64,000 nucleotides of DNA from Strigops habroptila (Eukaryota > Chordata > Aves > Psittaciformes > Psittacidae). The notes under the pieces were generated by a model. The model had not been told where the DNA came from, did no database searches, and worked only from the letters and a program-made list of their open reading frames with translations. The stretch is from positions 53,211,411-53,275,410 of the forward strand of contig NC_044278.2 of NCBI RefSeq assembly GCF_004027225.2, read 5' to 3'. A program made the position numbers and the translations under genes. Below, piece by piece: positions 49,301 through 60,200 of this stretch. The first letter of the stretch is position 1, and each line of letters begins with the position of its first letter.

Positions 49301-51117
49301 CTGTCAAGGTAGTCTGGCCAACTAACTGAAGATAGCTGGACATAGAAGAAATGCTAGATGGCAAGAGGAGTGATGTGATATGGCCTGGCTGTGGTGGCAC
49401 AGTAGTTTCTAGAAGTTAGGACAGGTGATTAAAGCTTAGATAAGAATTAAGGCTGCATATATAAAGGTGAATCATGTCATAGATATCCCTATCATAAGGA
49501 CTTGGACCAGCTTTTTACCAGCATGGCAAATCCTTTCTCATATCATGTCTTAATTAGGACTGAGAAGTGATTCCTGTAAATGTCCCCTGAAACATAGGGG
49601 GATGCATTCTTTGATGATAAGATTCAGTGGCTGTTGTCATAGACTTATAATAATTCATTTTGCTTTTTAAAGTGGATTAAATAGTTTCCACAGTTATAAG
49701 ACTGTGGAAAGCCCACAGCAGCTTTCAGCAATGATTTCTTCCCCAAAGCGGTGCCTGAACTGGCTCTAAATTAGCACATGTAGAAGGCAAGAATGGTTAG
49801 GCTGACTATCCTTGTAATTAAAATCCTAGAGTGTATGGCAATTGGCTTGCCCATGCTCAGATTGTTTGAACAGAAATATTCAACACAAGACAGTCCTCCA
49901 GAACAAGAAAGTCTGCATACCAGTGATGAGAGACTGTGTGAATCATTGCTGTTCACAACATACTGCAGGGCAGCCCAGCACAGTCCTATTGCTCTGCTGT
50001 TTCTACGCCACGTTACTTGCTGAAGACCTCTAAATAATTCCTTATTTGTGAAAATGGAACTAGGGCACTAATTTAAGGCAAGTTTTTTTCACTGCCCATC
50101 ACTGCAAGGTCTCCTAGGGACTGCATTTAAATAGGGGGTGATGGGAGGAGGAGCAGCAGCAGCTATTTTGGAACTAGTGGTTAGTGAATGATTTCTTGCT
50201 GCAGTCAAACACTGCGCTGCAAGTTTCTGAAGTAATGCTGATGTACAAAGAAGAAAAGATTACAAATATACTACATGGCACACACACACGAGAATGACCC
50301 TATCTGCTTTGCTATCCAAAAAAATTTTACAGAATGTTTTCCTAGAAGAAAATTATATTTGAATGTAGAAAAATGGCTCAGTGTGAAAGGACTATATTTT
50401 CCCAACTGCTATTCACTCATCAAAAATATGTACAAAGTATATTCAATTCTTCATTAATCTTGGATGTAAAAAGAAAGTATGCTTGTGTGTGGGATTTCTA
50501 TATTCAGGAATGTGTTGGCTAAGGCCAATAAATTATTAATTTATAATTACTAAAGCATGAGCACGAATATGAAAGTATGAGCATCCTTTAAACTGAATCA
50601 GAATTTGTTTTTACAATATAGCTATCACGTTTCAATAACTAAGAAAAGCTGTATAAACATGAAGTAAATAGTTGACTAAGGATCTCTTTGTAAACTTCAA
50701 GTTCTGTTGGAAGCTCTCATTTTACAACTTTCATTTTAAAAGTTGATACTCAGGTCCAAGCTTGTGAATAATTTTAGGGGAGCAACACTACAGAGGAAAT
50801 AAGAAATTATAACAAACAGACTCCAACTAGCACAGCTGTTATGAGTGATCATCCAAAAGATATATATCTCTTCAGAAACTGCAGAAGTACTTATCTAAAC
50901 ACTCTTGAATACTTCTTGTGAAACACTAGTAACAAAAATAATGCCAGCAAGCATTTCTAAATAAATGAACTTTTTTTTAGGGGGTGGGGGTTTTGTTATT
51001 TTTATTTCATTTTAATAATCATGCCCTAGAAATAAGCCAAGGTGAAGGCCACTTACCTCTTACATGGACTAGAAGAAAGCCAAGACACAGAAGAAGGATA
51101 CTTCTGAGTTTCCCCAT
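31267..51117 (-). CDS. XG: XG glycoprotein (Xg blood group protein), 3' end unresolved
   Basis: Type I membrane sialoglycoprotein of the CD99 family; in human it carries the Xga antigen on red cells. Seven exons are certain (right to left): 51057-51117, 40105-40146, 35855-35890, 33282-33347, 32314-32370, 31686-31724, 31267-31386. All junctions are GT-AG and phase 1, so each internal exon is a removable module. The translation gives a signal peptide (MGKLRSILLLCLGFLLVHVR), the family module QRDFDLADALDHP, a second module DNDLHLGDALGG, a Pro-rich stretch, an acidic SDLLDG segment, and a transmembrane helix followed by KNKKLCFKPQ. About 140 residues are covered; the human protein is 180, so the ectodomain is shorter and lacks the Gly-rich blocks I recall for human XG. 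XG rather than CD99 is chosen by position between CD99 and GYG2 and by the shape of the protein. Confidence 0.85.
31686..31724 (-). CDS. XG: XG exon 6: acidic/His-Asn-Gly stalk
   Basis: 13 codons in phase 1-1 reading GEEEHNFNHGGNT, between a CTATTCCAG acceptor and a GTACAG donor. It occupies the place of the CD99 exon at 60411-60452, which is also rich in Glu, Asn and Gly. Confidence 0.8.
32314..32370 (-). CDS. XG: XG exon 5: SDLLDG module
   Basis: 19 codons in phase 1-1 reading GGFDDSDLLDGKPLPPHIT, after an ATCTTGCAG acceptor. The FDDSDLLDG core is the counterpart of FKDSDLYDG in CD99 exon 61786-61854. Confidence 0.88.
33282..33347 (-). CDS. XG: XG exon 4: proline-rich segment
   Basis: 22 codons in phase 1-1. 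KPLYPPLPPRPG resembles the Tyr/Pro/Lys repeats of the human XG ectodomain. Many Ser/Thr/Pro residues fit an O-glycosylated stalk. Donor GTAAGA. Confidence 0.87.
35855..35890 (-). CDS. XG: XG exon 3: second DxDLxxAL module
   Basis: 12 codons in phase 1-1 reading DNDLHLGDALGG, between a CATTTTTAG acceptor and a GTGAGT donor. It repeats the pattern of exon 2 (DFDLADAL), as CD99 also does with its two DFDL modules. Confidence 0.85.
40105..40146 (-). CDS. XG: XG exon 2: DFDLADAL module
   Basis: 14 codons in phase 1-1 reading QRDFDLADALDHP, almost identical to the residues after the signal peptide of human XG (QRDFDLADALDDP). Acceptor TCCTAG, donor GTAGGT. This is the strongest identity marker for XG. 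Confidence 0.95.
41221..41277 (-). mobile_element. CR1 LINE 3' terminus, short
   Basis: ATTATAGAATGGTTTGGGTT, then GGAAGGGACCTTAAAGATCA is the reverse complement of the last ~55 bases of CR1. It is very strongly 5'-truncated and lies in XG intron 1. Confidence 0.88.
42342..42361 (+). repeat. Poly(A) run
   Basis: About nineteen A residues within a purine-rich stretch. No retroposon body was recognised. Confidence 0.7.
43324..43512 (+). repeat. G/T-rich strand-asymmetric tract
   Basis: Almost all bases on the plus strand are G or T, with eight or more runs of three to six G separated by T-rich spacers. The open frame at 43244-43591 crosses it and is compositional. In XG transcripts the tract would be C/A-rich. 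Confidence 0.9.
48870..48936 (+). repeat. 24-base direct repeat, period 43
   Basis: AGGTGTATGGCCCAAATGGG followed by ACCT occurs identically at 48870-48893 and 48913-48936. A degraded third copy (TGTACATGGGCCAAGC) follows at about 49002. The open frames here repeat the same peptide because of this. Confidence 0.85.
51057..51117 (-). CDS. XG: XG exon 1: signal peptide
   Basis: ATG in a good context (ACGATGG) opens MGKLRSILLLCLGFLLVHVR, a classic signal peptide with a basic N-end and a Leu-rich core. It is followed by a GTAAGT donor in phase 1. Joined to exon 2, cleavage before QRDF is expected, as in human XG. Confidence 0.92.
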
Positions 51118-51380
51118 CGTCTTCTATGCAGTGCCTTGATTGCCTTGTTTTTTAACAAGTGACAATAGTAGATGTTGCAACTGCAGTGGCAAGGTTTGAG
51201 GGAGACACTTGGAATCAGCAACTCTGTCCAAAGAGTTCTCTCACCATCACACCCAAACACCACAGAAGAGAGAGAAGTCCCTAAACCCTCTTCTAGTACA
51301 AGACAAGTAACAAAAGCAAACAACCCCACTACGGCCAAGCTGTGAGCAGCACCGTAGGTGCCACTCACCCTCTAAGAAAT

Positions 51381-51390
51381 CTATTTATCG
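51381..51390 (-). promoter_or_regulatory. Weak TATA-like element upstream of XG
   Basis: The minus strand reads CGATAAATAG about 265 bases upstream of the XG start codon. The region is not CpG-rich, unlike the glycogenin promoter. Transcription start is not determinable from sequence. Confidence 0.25.
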
Positions 51391-54300
51391 CCCAGGCAGG
51401 GAGCGTGGAGAGCTGGGGAATCAGCGGCAGCACCCAATGAGGAGGGAGCCATGGTGCTCTGAATCCACCTCCTTGCCGGAGGGAAAGCCAACCTGTTTGA
51501 CATCCTTGCCTTCAAAGCAGGGTGTGGTGCTCCAGGAGCTCAAGAAGCGTGTGAGAGGAGAACAGTCTTCTCTGAAGTGTACTTGGAAGAAAAATCTCTC
51601 AGATGGACTCTGTCCTCAAAGTGCTGCTTCCCTGCTCAGGTTTTGGCTGAGCAATAACTGCTCATAAAGGCAATCTTGTCAGAGTCCTAACTGCTCACTT
51701 GAGCCTCCATGTTAGAGAAATGAAGGCCAAGAATCTGCTTTGCAGAGACTTGGAAATTGTCTACAGAAGGATGACAAAAAAATTGTATTTTATAAACTTT
51801 AAATGTGATGTTGGACTACTGAAGCATGCTCAGCTCCTCAGCAGATGCTTGTCTTCACAAGGTAACATTGTCTGTCGTGATTTTTCCATTTATATAGATA
51901 TATTTTTAAACATAAATATCCTACATGGAGAGACAGAGCTGAGCATCAGAACAAAAGCTTTGGAAAATGAACAAGTATCATCCATCCATTCTTGAACATA
52001 GTTTATAAATCACTGATGTGATTTAAATTCAGTTTTGTCATAGCTTGTCTCTAACAAATACCCATGCTAGCACACTTGTCTCTTGAATTGGATTGCCACC
52101 ATCACGCTGGCGCCCAGCACCATCAGGGAGACTGGTGTCTGTCCTCCCTTTTGCTGGGGGTTAAGCTGCAGGCGTGCCAGTCAGCGCTGCTTTGACCAGG
52201 GCTGCAAATACACAGAGGACTCTGCTACCATGAACAGCTGATCTGTACACTTGCAGTGCTGCTGGATGACTCAGTCTGACGCGAGGCACAGGCTGGCCCC
52301 AGTTGCACTTCAGCTCAGTTACCTAGAACATACCATACAGTGTGTACACTGAATTCATGCTTTGATGCTAACTACAAAAAAACTGACGCGACAACATAAA
52401 CTGGACCAATAGAACCTGATAATACTGGGTCTTCAAGAAGCTTGATGTCCAAGAAAGTCAGTCCCCCTCGCTCCAAATTTGAACCAGTAGCACAGTTTAT
52501 AAAGGCCCGGCTTACTGCATCACACAGCTTAACTATTTTTACGCTAGCAGTAGAAGCTCTAAAGCTCAATTTATGTATCATTCTCCTTGTCAGGGCCAAT
52601 TCCTCAATCTCAGAAGAGTTAAGGACATTTAGGTTTAAGAGGTGACTTTGTCAGCCAGTTAAAACAAGAACTATAAAATGACACAAGCAATCCCATAAGT
52701 CCACTGTTTGTTTTTTCCCAGAACAACAAAAGCAGGCATACGTGTGCTAATCTTCGTATCAGTGATGAATTTGCCTGAAGGGAACAGGAAAGTTATCAAG
52801 GCTATGTACTAGTCCCAGGCAAGTCCAAGCAGCTTAGAAATGTTCAGTAGCTTTACTTCAAAACAGTTGTTCTTGTAAGTGAAATGATGCGTTATCTTGC
52901 CTGCCTGCTGATACTAGTTCACTGGGATACGGCACACTCTTAAATTAAGTTTGAAGATGATGCACCCCTTGTCTAGTTCTTCTGAAGCCAGATGCTTCTC
53001 TATCTAGCTAAAAAAAAACAATGTGAAGGTGGCACAGGAAGAAGTGGACCCAGCACTGCAGGGCATTGCAGGACCTTCTTAATCTCAGCTCCTTCTGTCA
53101 AAGACATGCAACGGCTTGCCCGAGATAGCAAGTAAACAATATTATATATTGAAAACAAATATAAGGCCTTACACCTGAGCATAAATTGCAGTTTTATCAC
53201 TTTAAGGAATTATTGACCCATCTTTTTCTATTTAAAGGGAAAACAACGTTCTGCCTAATATTAATCTAACAAGGTGGATAACTTGCTGAATTCTTTTTAC
53301 TTATTCTTTCAAGAAAAAAAATCTGTAGTTAAGAAACAGCAAATGGGTGGAGTGTGTGTCTGTCTGTCCTCTACACCCATCGGGCCTCTTTTAGATGAGA
53401 CAAGCTAAAAGAGAAGAAGAGGACAGTCACAACTCAGCACAGTTGCAGCCCCATCCTGCCTGTGAGTACAGGTTAGGCATTGCTCTCTTTGTCATGGGAG
53501 ACCTGCTGTATGAGTCTATCGGAGATGAAAGAACCAAATTATACACTAGAACTACTGGGGAAAGCCGCTAATATACTACAGTATTCATCATCTGTCATAA
53601 AAATGGACATATTTTAATTAAAATATTGAAACATCTGGTAATATTAGACATTAATTTAAACAAAATACACAAGTGAATCAGTGATAGAAGTTCTTGGCAA
53701 TAGAAGAATACAATTACTACATGCTAGCTAAAGCTTCAATGGTTTTTCACAAGCAGATGGATGAACATGATTTTTAGTCTTTTATTCTTGTGGTTCTGAG
53801 AGTACTCCACATGCAAGGGTTTGAAAAACCTGTATTTTTGTTCCATTCAAGTCCTTTTCCTACTCCTAATCATCTCTTCCCTTTCTTTCAAATGCCTCTT
53901 TTATACCTGTAAATGAAAAGAGCAAAAAGCAATCCATCTTTTCAGTTTATGGAAAGGTTGTTTGTTTCATAACCTTGTCAAGTGGAAAACACTCAGAGAA
54001 TAGTGCAGTTTAGATGGTGGCCTAAAATAATTAGCAAGAAAAACACCAAAATGCACAACTGGGAGTGCAATTCAGCCCAAGATACACTGAATGCCGAGTG
54101 CACTAGAAAGTTTTCTTTAGCATTCAGAATTTGGCGGAGATACGAGAACAAGCATAAATAGGAGCTACAGTAAAAAGCTGCTAAATGTTATGCTTAAGAA
54201 CTGCCTGCTTTCATTTCCACAGCCCAGTGAATTAATTTGGGTGAGTTTGGATAAGTATTTGACATGGACATCACATTTGAAAACCATCAAAACATTTTTC

Positions 54301-55026
54301 AAGCAGTCTTTTTCACTGGTGCTTAGGATGAACTAAACTGCCACCACAGCAGAAGCTAAAGTGACATGGTGTTCTACCAGAAGATCCTGCTTTGCTTTTC
54401 CTTCTGTTACTGAAGGCAATTCCTCCTCCTCAAAGGAGGAAGACTGGAGAAAAAACAGAACTGAAGAGGGTGTGCTACAGGGACAGGACACAGCTTTTTG
54501 TTGCCATCCTTTTGAACTCAGATTAATGGTGAAGGTACCTCATCAGGAGCTAACTTGCACTTGCCTAGAAAAAGCCTAGAAAGGGCCTAGAAAGGACAGT
54601 ATTTTTTCATGCCACTGCATGGTCTGATCAAAACCTGTATGGAAACTGGAACATTAATTCCCAAATTGGGACCTGAGCGTCACTGACAGCCTGTTAAGGC
54701 CATGATGGACAGCAGCTGATCTGTGGGGGATTATCATAAAAATACTTCAATAGAGTAATGAATAATTGTTAACTGATATTTTTTCTTGACCAAATGAATG
54801 TGAGAAATGATGAATTAGGAAATTTAGTTAAGCTATGCAAGGGCAGTTGAGTTAGGAAGGAACAGATCAAAGTCTCAATGGGTACTGAGGCAAACAGCAA
54901 TGTACCAATGAATACCCTGATAACCGAAAAATACGTGAACATTTTATCCACAGATAAGAAACAGAAACCCAAAAATTTTCAGCTGGACAGCCTGAAATTC
55001 CAAGCCTTCTCTTCAACCTTTTCTTT

Positions 55027-55310
55027 TGTATTGGGTTTGCATGACCAGGTGTAACGGAGGGGCTAGGGGGGTGGTTTACGTGAGAAGCTGCCAGAAGCTT
55101 CCCCTGTGTCCAACAGAGCCAACACCAGCCAGCTCCAACAGGGACCTGCTGCTGGCCAAGGCTGAGCCCATCAGTGATGCTGGATAATGTATTTAAGAAG
55201 GCGGAAAAGCTGCTGCACAACAGCAACTGCACCCAGAGAAAGAAGTGAGAATACATGAGAGAAACAGCTCTGCAGACTGTGCAGAAGTCAGTGCGGAAGG
55301 AGGGGGAATA
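55027..55310 (+). mobile_element. Solo-LTR-like element of an avian endogenous retrovirus
   Basis: TGTATTGGGTTTGCATGACC, GAGAAGCTGCCAGAAGCTTC, CTGCTGGCCAAGGCTGAGCC and TATTTAAGAAGGCGGAAAAG in this order match a repeated avian LTR I recognise, although I cannot name the family with certainty. A TATA-like TATTTAAG sits at 55191. No gag, pol or env remnants flank it, which fits a solo LTR. The right end is approximate. Confidence 0.65.
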
Positions 55311-56594
55311 ATCTCTGTACTTTGTATTTCTAGAGTTGCTAAGAAGGAAAATACAAAAACATTTTCTTTTTTATATATTTATTTTTAGAAAAATCACAAT
55401 GCTGGTAGGCAGTTTTAGTAAGTAATTTTAGTCTTGCAAAAGCTGAAGAAGGATTCAAGAGTCTGGTTAGCTAAAAGCTAGTTTGAGCTTTCCCCACCAT
55501 TTTTAATGAACACTGGCTTATTTCTGTTTTCTCTATACTTGGCATTGATATGAGATACCTGTTTACTCATGTAGGTAAGCAGTACATTTCGTTTCTTTGT
55601 ATTTACATAGATCAAATGTTTATATAAAAATCATTTTTCCACCCTCAAACACACACTTCAAGGTTTTAGTTCTCTTATACTAAAAGCAGAAGTGGGGCAA
55701 AAAGAGGTTTGCAAATTAATTCCGTAACAGAATACTAAAATCTGTGTAAACCTTTGTTGCAAGCTAAGAAACATGTACAAGAAATTCTTAAATGAATTAT
55801 TCTTGGCATACATTCATATTTGAATGCACAGACATATTTACATGTTTAATATCCAAATTCATGACTTCTAAGATGTTCTGTAAAATGTCATCTTTCTGTA
55901 GAACCCTTTGGCCAGGTGGCTGAAGCACGTTAGTAAGACACATATTGTAAAACTGCATGAAAATTGGAAACAATTAGAATGAAAGCCAACAGAACTGGTC
56001 AGACTACACCTTCCAGACAGAACTAGTTACTATTCCAGACTCAGTCTGGAACTGTTATGAGTTGCAGTTTTCCATGTTTCCACAGATCTCTGAAACCTTC
56101 CTGTTGCTTTCAAGAGCAAAGGCCACTAGTGCTTTCAGGTGAGAATGCGGTCATAGGTCTTGATGGCAATCCTTCACAAGCCCAAAAGCATTCTTCACAT
56201 ATATGCTATTTATACTGTTCAATGGGTGCTTGTGAGGTGAGGCTGGGTTGTTCTGGTCAGTCTTGTGTTCCAGGACTTTCAAACTGTAGCGCTGTTTCTG
56301 TTTTTTAAGGGTGCGTGATAAGCCTTCTGAATTCAACATTATTTTCTGTTAGATTTTTTGGTTACGGAAGCCTGAAGATGTCAATCCCCACCCCCTAATA
56401 CTTCATACACATCTGTTTAGACAACTGCCAAACACCAATCTCACCAGATGTACAAAATCCAATTATGGTTCTGATTTGCAGATCAGGCTTTTCCACATCT
56501 GATCAGCTCAGGACTTGCTAAGCAGGAAGAGCCAGAAAGGATGAAGGGTCTCTGTGCACTAGTTTGAGTGTTCTGAATCTGTACCAGACAGATG

Positions 56595-56652
56595 CAACAA
56601 CAACAACAAAACCCCCCCTCTTACCCCCTCCCTCCCCCCCCCAAAAAAAAAG
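56595..56652 (-). repeat. C-rich tract, G-quadruplex motif on the minus strand
   Basis: The minus strand carries G9-A-G3-A-G5-TAAGA-G7, flanked by A and CAA repeats on the plus strand. It lies about 600 bases after the CD99 stop codon in the direction of transcription. Confidence 0.85.
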
Positions 56653-56724
56653 GCAAAAACAAAACTGAATTTTTGTCTCTTGGATGCTCAAGTATCCCTT
56701 CCCTGGTGGGTGACCCAGGCAGTT

Positions 56725-56785
56725 ACACGGATTGAACCAGCAGCACCCACACCTAGACTCATTATCCCTACGCAGTGAGCCATTT
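56725..56785 (-). other. tRNA-like A-box/B-box pair (possible SINE remnant)
   Basis: The minus strand reads TGGCTCACTGCGTAGG at about 56782 (A-box-like, two mismatches), then 32 bases later GGTTCAATCC at 56729-56738 (a full match to the B-box core GTTCRANNC). It does not fold into a complete tRNA by eye, so it would be a decayed tRNA-derived element at most. Confidence 0.3.
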
Positions 56786-57247
56786 GCTTTCAGGTGCCCA
56801 CAACATATGCCAGGTTGTCTGGTTGGTACACTCACTGCATACAGGATATTAAAAAAACTATTGCACTGCCTGAAAGCAATGGCATAACAAAACATTACTT
56901 GCCTTTTTTTTGGAGAGGTATGGAAAAGTTAAACATACTGAATGCACTTTAGACACACCCATTTGTCACAGGAGTAAAGAATGTAAAGGCACAACATACT
57001 CCTAACACTCCTGTCATTAAGGCCATATACTGGTGTGCAACAATGCTTCACAGGGCTAACCATACAGAAGTGCTCAGGTCTAAGGCAAACTCCCAGAGGT
57101 GTTTCAAACAAGAACTGTTTTCTCATGCAACTTCATACTCTGCTGTTTACATTATGCTTTTTTTTGTTTCTTTTTTTTTTCCCCAGGCAGAATGCAGGCT
57201 CTCTATCCAGTTTCAATGATCTGTTTCTTCATCATGTTTTCTTTAAT

Positions 57248-57273
57248 TCAGTTCTCCAGAAGTGTGCGCTGAA
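57248..57273 (-). CDS. CD99: CD99 last exon: VQRTLLEN and stop
   Basis: After a TCTCACTTTTTAG acceptor the exon reads VQRTLLEN then TGA at 57248-57250. Human CD99 ends VQRTLLEK. It is only 26 coding bases and is recognised by frame and homology. Confidence 0.93.
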
Positions 57274-60200
57274 CTAAAAAGTGAGAAACAACTCAAGATT
57301 AGCACACTACGTCATTCTAAGTTATGTATTACTATGTAACAGTATATGTGGACAACAGATTTTTTGAGTAGTCATTTGAAGCCGGGGGATAAATTCAGGT
57401 AAGCAGAGGCTTGATGCTGTGAAGCCAGTACCCTGCATACGAAGGCATATTACATCCCAGATTGCTCACTCACATAATCACATCCTACTAGATCCGTGCA
57501 GCCATCTACACTTGCAGCATAACCTAACATGCAGAGTTTTGCAAATGCAAAAAATGAGATGGAGTACAGTCTGTGTAACTGATAGAAAAAGTGGATTACT
57601 GAACAGAAGTGCTAGGCTGAGTTACCCACATTTTCAGGAAGTCAAAGACAAGCCCACATAAAATGCTAAAAATGCAGACCTCTTCTGCCATGCCATCTGA
57701 CCTGGCTTAATGCAAGACTGCTTCTAACTAGAAGCCACATAGGTACATCAACACCCTATTACCAAAAGCAGAGCTAATGACTGCTGATTCCCAGAACTCA
57801 GGTCAGGAGTAGCACCATGCTGACCATGGTTGCCCAGTTTCTTGGTTCAAAATATGCTCATGCTTGCCTGCAAAATTTAACAGAGGTATGAAACTTGGGA
57901 TTTAACATGACATCAATACATAGGCAGGAGTAATCAGTCATGGTAACATCCCACCTTTGACTTTATCAGTTAAAATAAAGTATGCATCACCTGATGCATT
58001 TCACATCTGAGTTCTAGTGAATCTTGGCCAAATTTTTGGCATCTCTGAGCTCTGACTCATATGTTAACTGCATATGGTAGAGGTTTTTCAATAGCACTGC
58101 TTCCTTCACTAACGCTTAGCTGAATTGAGGATACCTGTCTATCTGCAGTCCTGACTTGTACAACCAGTCACAAGAAAATGTCTTCTCCTCGAGAGTTTTA
58201 AATATTTAATAGATTAAAGAAAAAACATTTATAAAGAGGATTACGAACCAGATGGAATTTTTTAGCAAACTGATGAAAGACCTGAGAGAAATAAGGTGTA
58301 ATTTTTATTTTTTTTTTCTGTTCTAAAAAACCAGAACTAGTTCTGTGGGGTTTTGAGTAAGACCACAGAAGAATGTTCTATTTACAACAACATGCGATCA
58401 AATCCAGTCCTCCTTGCCTCCAGTGTAGTTTCACCTCTGCCCAAACACTATTAACATTTTTAATATACATTCTGGAAGAGTTCTATATGGATTTACAATC
58501 AAAAAAGGTGTCCAATTCCAATAGACACAACACACATGAATAAAGCACCTGTCAGTTAACTGCAGTTACGGATCACACTAAAGGAGCAGGCTTGTGTATT
58601 CATAATTGTATTTAATAACACTTTTGCAGAGAAAATTAAATTCTTTACTTTCTCTAAGCTCCTGTATTTTAAGGACTCCTCAAGACAATAAACCAATCTG
58701 TTCAAAGAATAACAAACTAGAGAAGAGTGGCCATATTACCAGAAGTGAAATCTTGATTCAGTTCTAAGTTAGTTGTCATGGTAGCCACAAACAAAACCAA
58801 ACCAGCTTAAGTAATTTTCTCAACTATATTAGATATCAATAAAGTGTGTTCAATAGGATCTCCATCAAAAAGTTAATCTTCCATTTAGATTCTTCACTTA
58901 CCAGGTGGCTCAGATTGTGCTCCCCGATGGCTTTCCATATTCACATTCTCTTCATCTGTTGGGAAACAAACAGATGTTTAGCATTCAAATTGTCTTATCT
59001 TTCAAGTTGTTGATTAAGACAAACAATTAATAGAAATAATTTGAGAGAAGAAACAGCACCCAAGAAACTGAGCTACTGATAGCAGCTGAGTTGCCTTTGT
59101 GTTGCCTGCATTTTAATTAATTTTAACATGCATGGTAGATGTTTCCAAACTTCCCAAATTACAAAACTGCAGTGACGACCGCTCTATCGCCGTCCTTCAC
59201 CAACCAGTCAGATAGATTAAAATGGACAAAAACAAAGCTTCTGCCCCACCTATCACCGACAGTACTCCCAAAGTTCCCCGATCCAAGTCATATCTTATTT
59301 AGGTGGAAAGGAAGCAGATAGCAAGTAACAGACGACTGCAGAAGAAAGAATCGTTTGGGGATGAACATCCAGGTAGTTGTCAGAAAACTGATACGTAGGC
59401 AAGTATCTTGTGAAAACACAAAGGCAAGATTTACAGAATGAGAAATGACAAAGTATTTTTCAGCATTAAAAGAGTCTCTAATCCCTAGCCTCCACTCAAT
59501 TTTTCTTAAAGAAATGTTTTCTTGCAGTCTCTGCTGCTTACTATTTAGCAGGAAGTAGTTTCATTTTAAGAAATGCAGAGCCTGAAGTCTGTTTGCTTCT
59601 GGGGGTCTCAATTTTGGGCAAGGCATTCTTCAGACTCCCTGCCTTAGATGACTAGTGAGAGAGTTTACTCCCTGTGAACACAAATTCACCATGCTATTAA
59701 AACTACCTTACATATAAGATCAGTTTCTAGCTTCCATCTAAATACAAGACCGTATATCTCTTTAGACAGTAGAAACCAAAACTAATTTAGCATTCTTACC
59801 GCTTTGTTTGAAACAGAGTTTCTTCTTCTGGTAAGCAATGAAACTAGATACTGCTCCAATTACAGTAGCAACCACAGCACTTACAATTCCAGCTATTGCT
59901 CCCTGAGAAGCTGAAAGAAACCAAACCAAAACATATATATTGTATATATTTTTCAGAATCGAAAGCAATGTCTCGAAGTAAACCCCGTGAACACTTCCAA
60001 AACAACAAACTGAAATTATTACATTAAACCATAGTAATCACACTTTGTGAATAATGAAAAGTGAATCTTAATTTTATAACCATTGATTACTTAGCAATGC
60101 CTATTGTTAAGCAACTGCCTGTTTTTAAGTTCCATTAACTGAAAAAGCTACCTGTTCATAGCCAACTCTAAGTTGCATGCATGCAATCACTGTACCAGCA

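Larger units (their letters stand above)
40147..51056. other. XG intron 1
   Basis: About 10.9 kb without a convincing exon on either strand. It holds a CR1 tail at 41221-41277, an A19 run at 42342-42361, a G/T-only tract at 43324-43512, a duplicated 24-base motif at 48870-48936 and TAGA-type repeats near 47410-47445. Otherwise I see nothing assignable. Confidence 0.7.
51118..57247. other. XG promoter region and CD99 3' side
   Basis: No coding exon is seen. The right part should include the CD99 3' UTR and the left part the XG 5' UTR and promoter. Contents recognised: an LTR-like element at 55027-55310, a C-rich tract at 56595-56652, a tRNA-like box pair at about 56725-56785 and a TATA-like site at 51381-51390. 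Open frames such as 52372-52599 and 54867-55256 show no recognisable protein family. Confidence 0.55.

Noticed and set aside
52372-52599. 75-codon minus-strand frame in the XG-CD99 spacer
   Set aside because: No recognisable domain and no splice context; treated as chance.
53866-53920. Candidate CD99 last exon behind a TTTCATTTACAG acceptor
   Set aside because: Its peptide shows no CD99 similarity, whereas the exon at 57248-57273 gives the expected VQRTLLE end.
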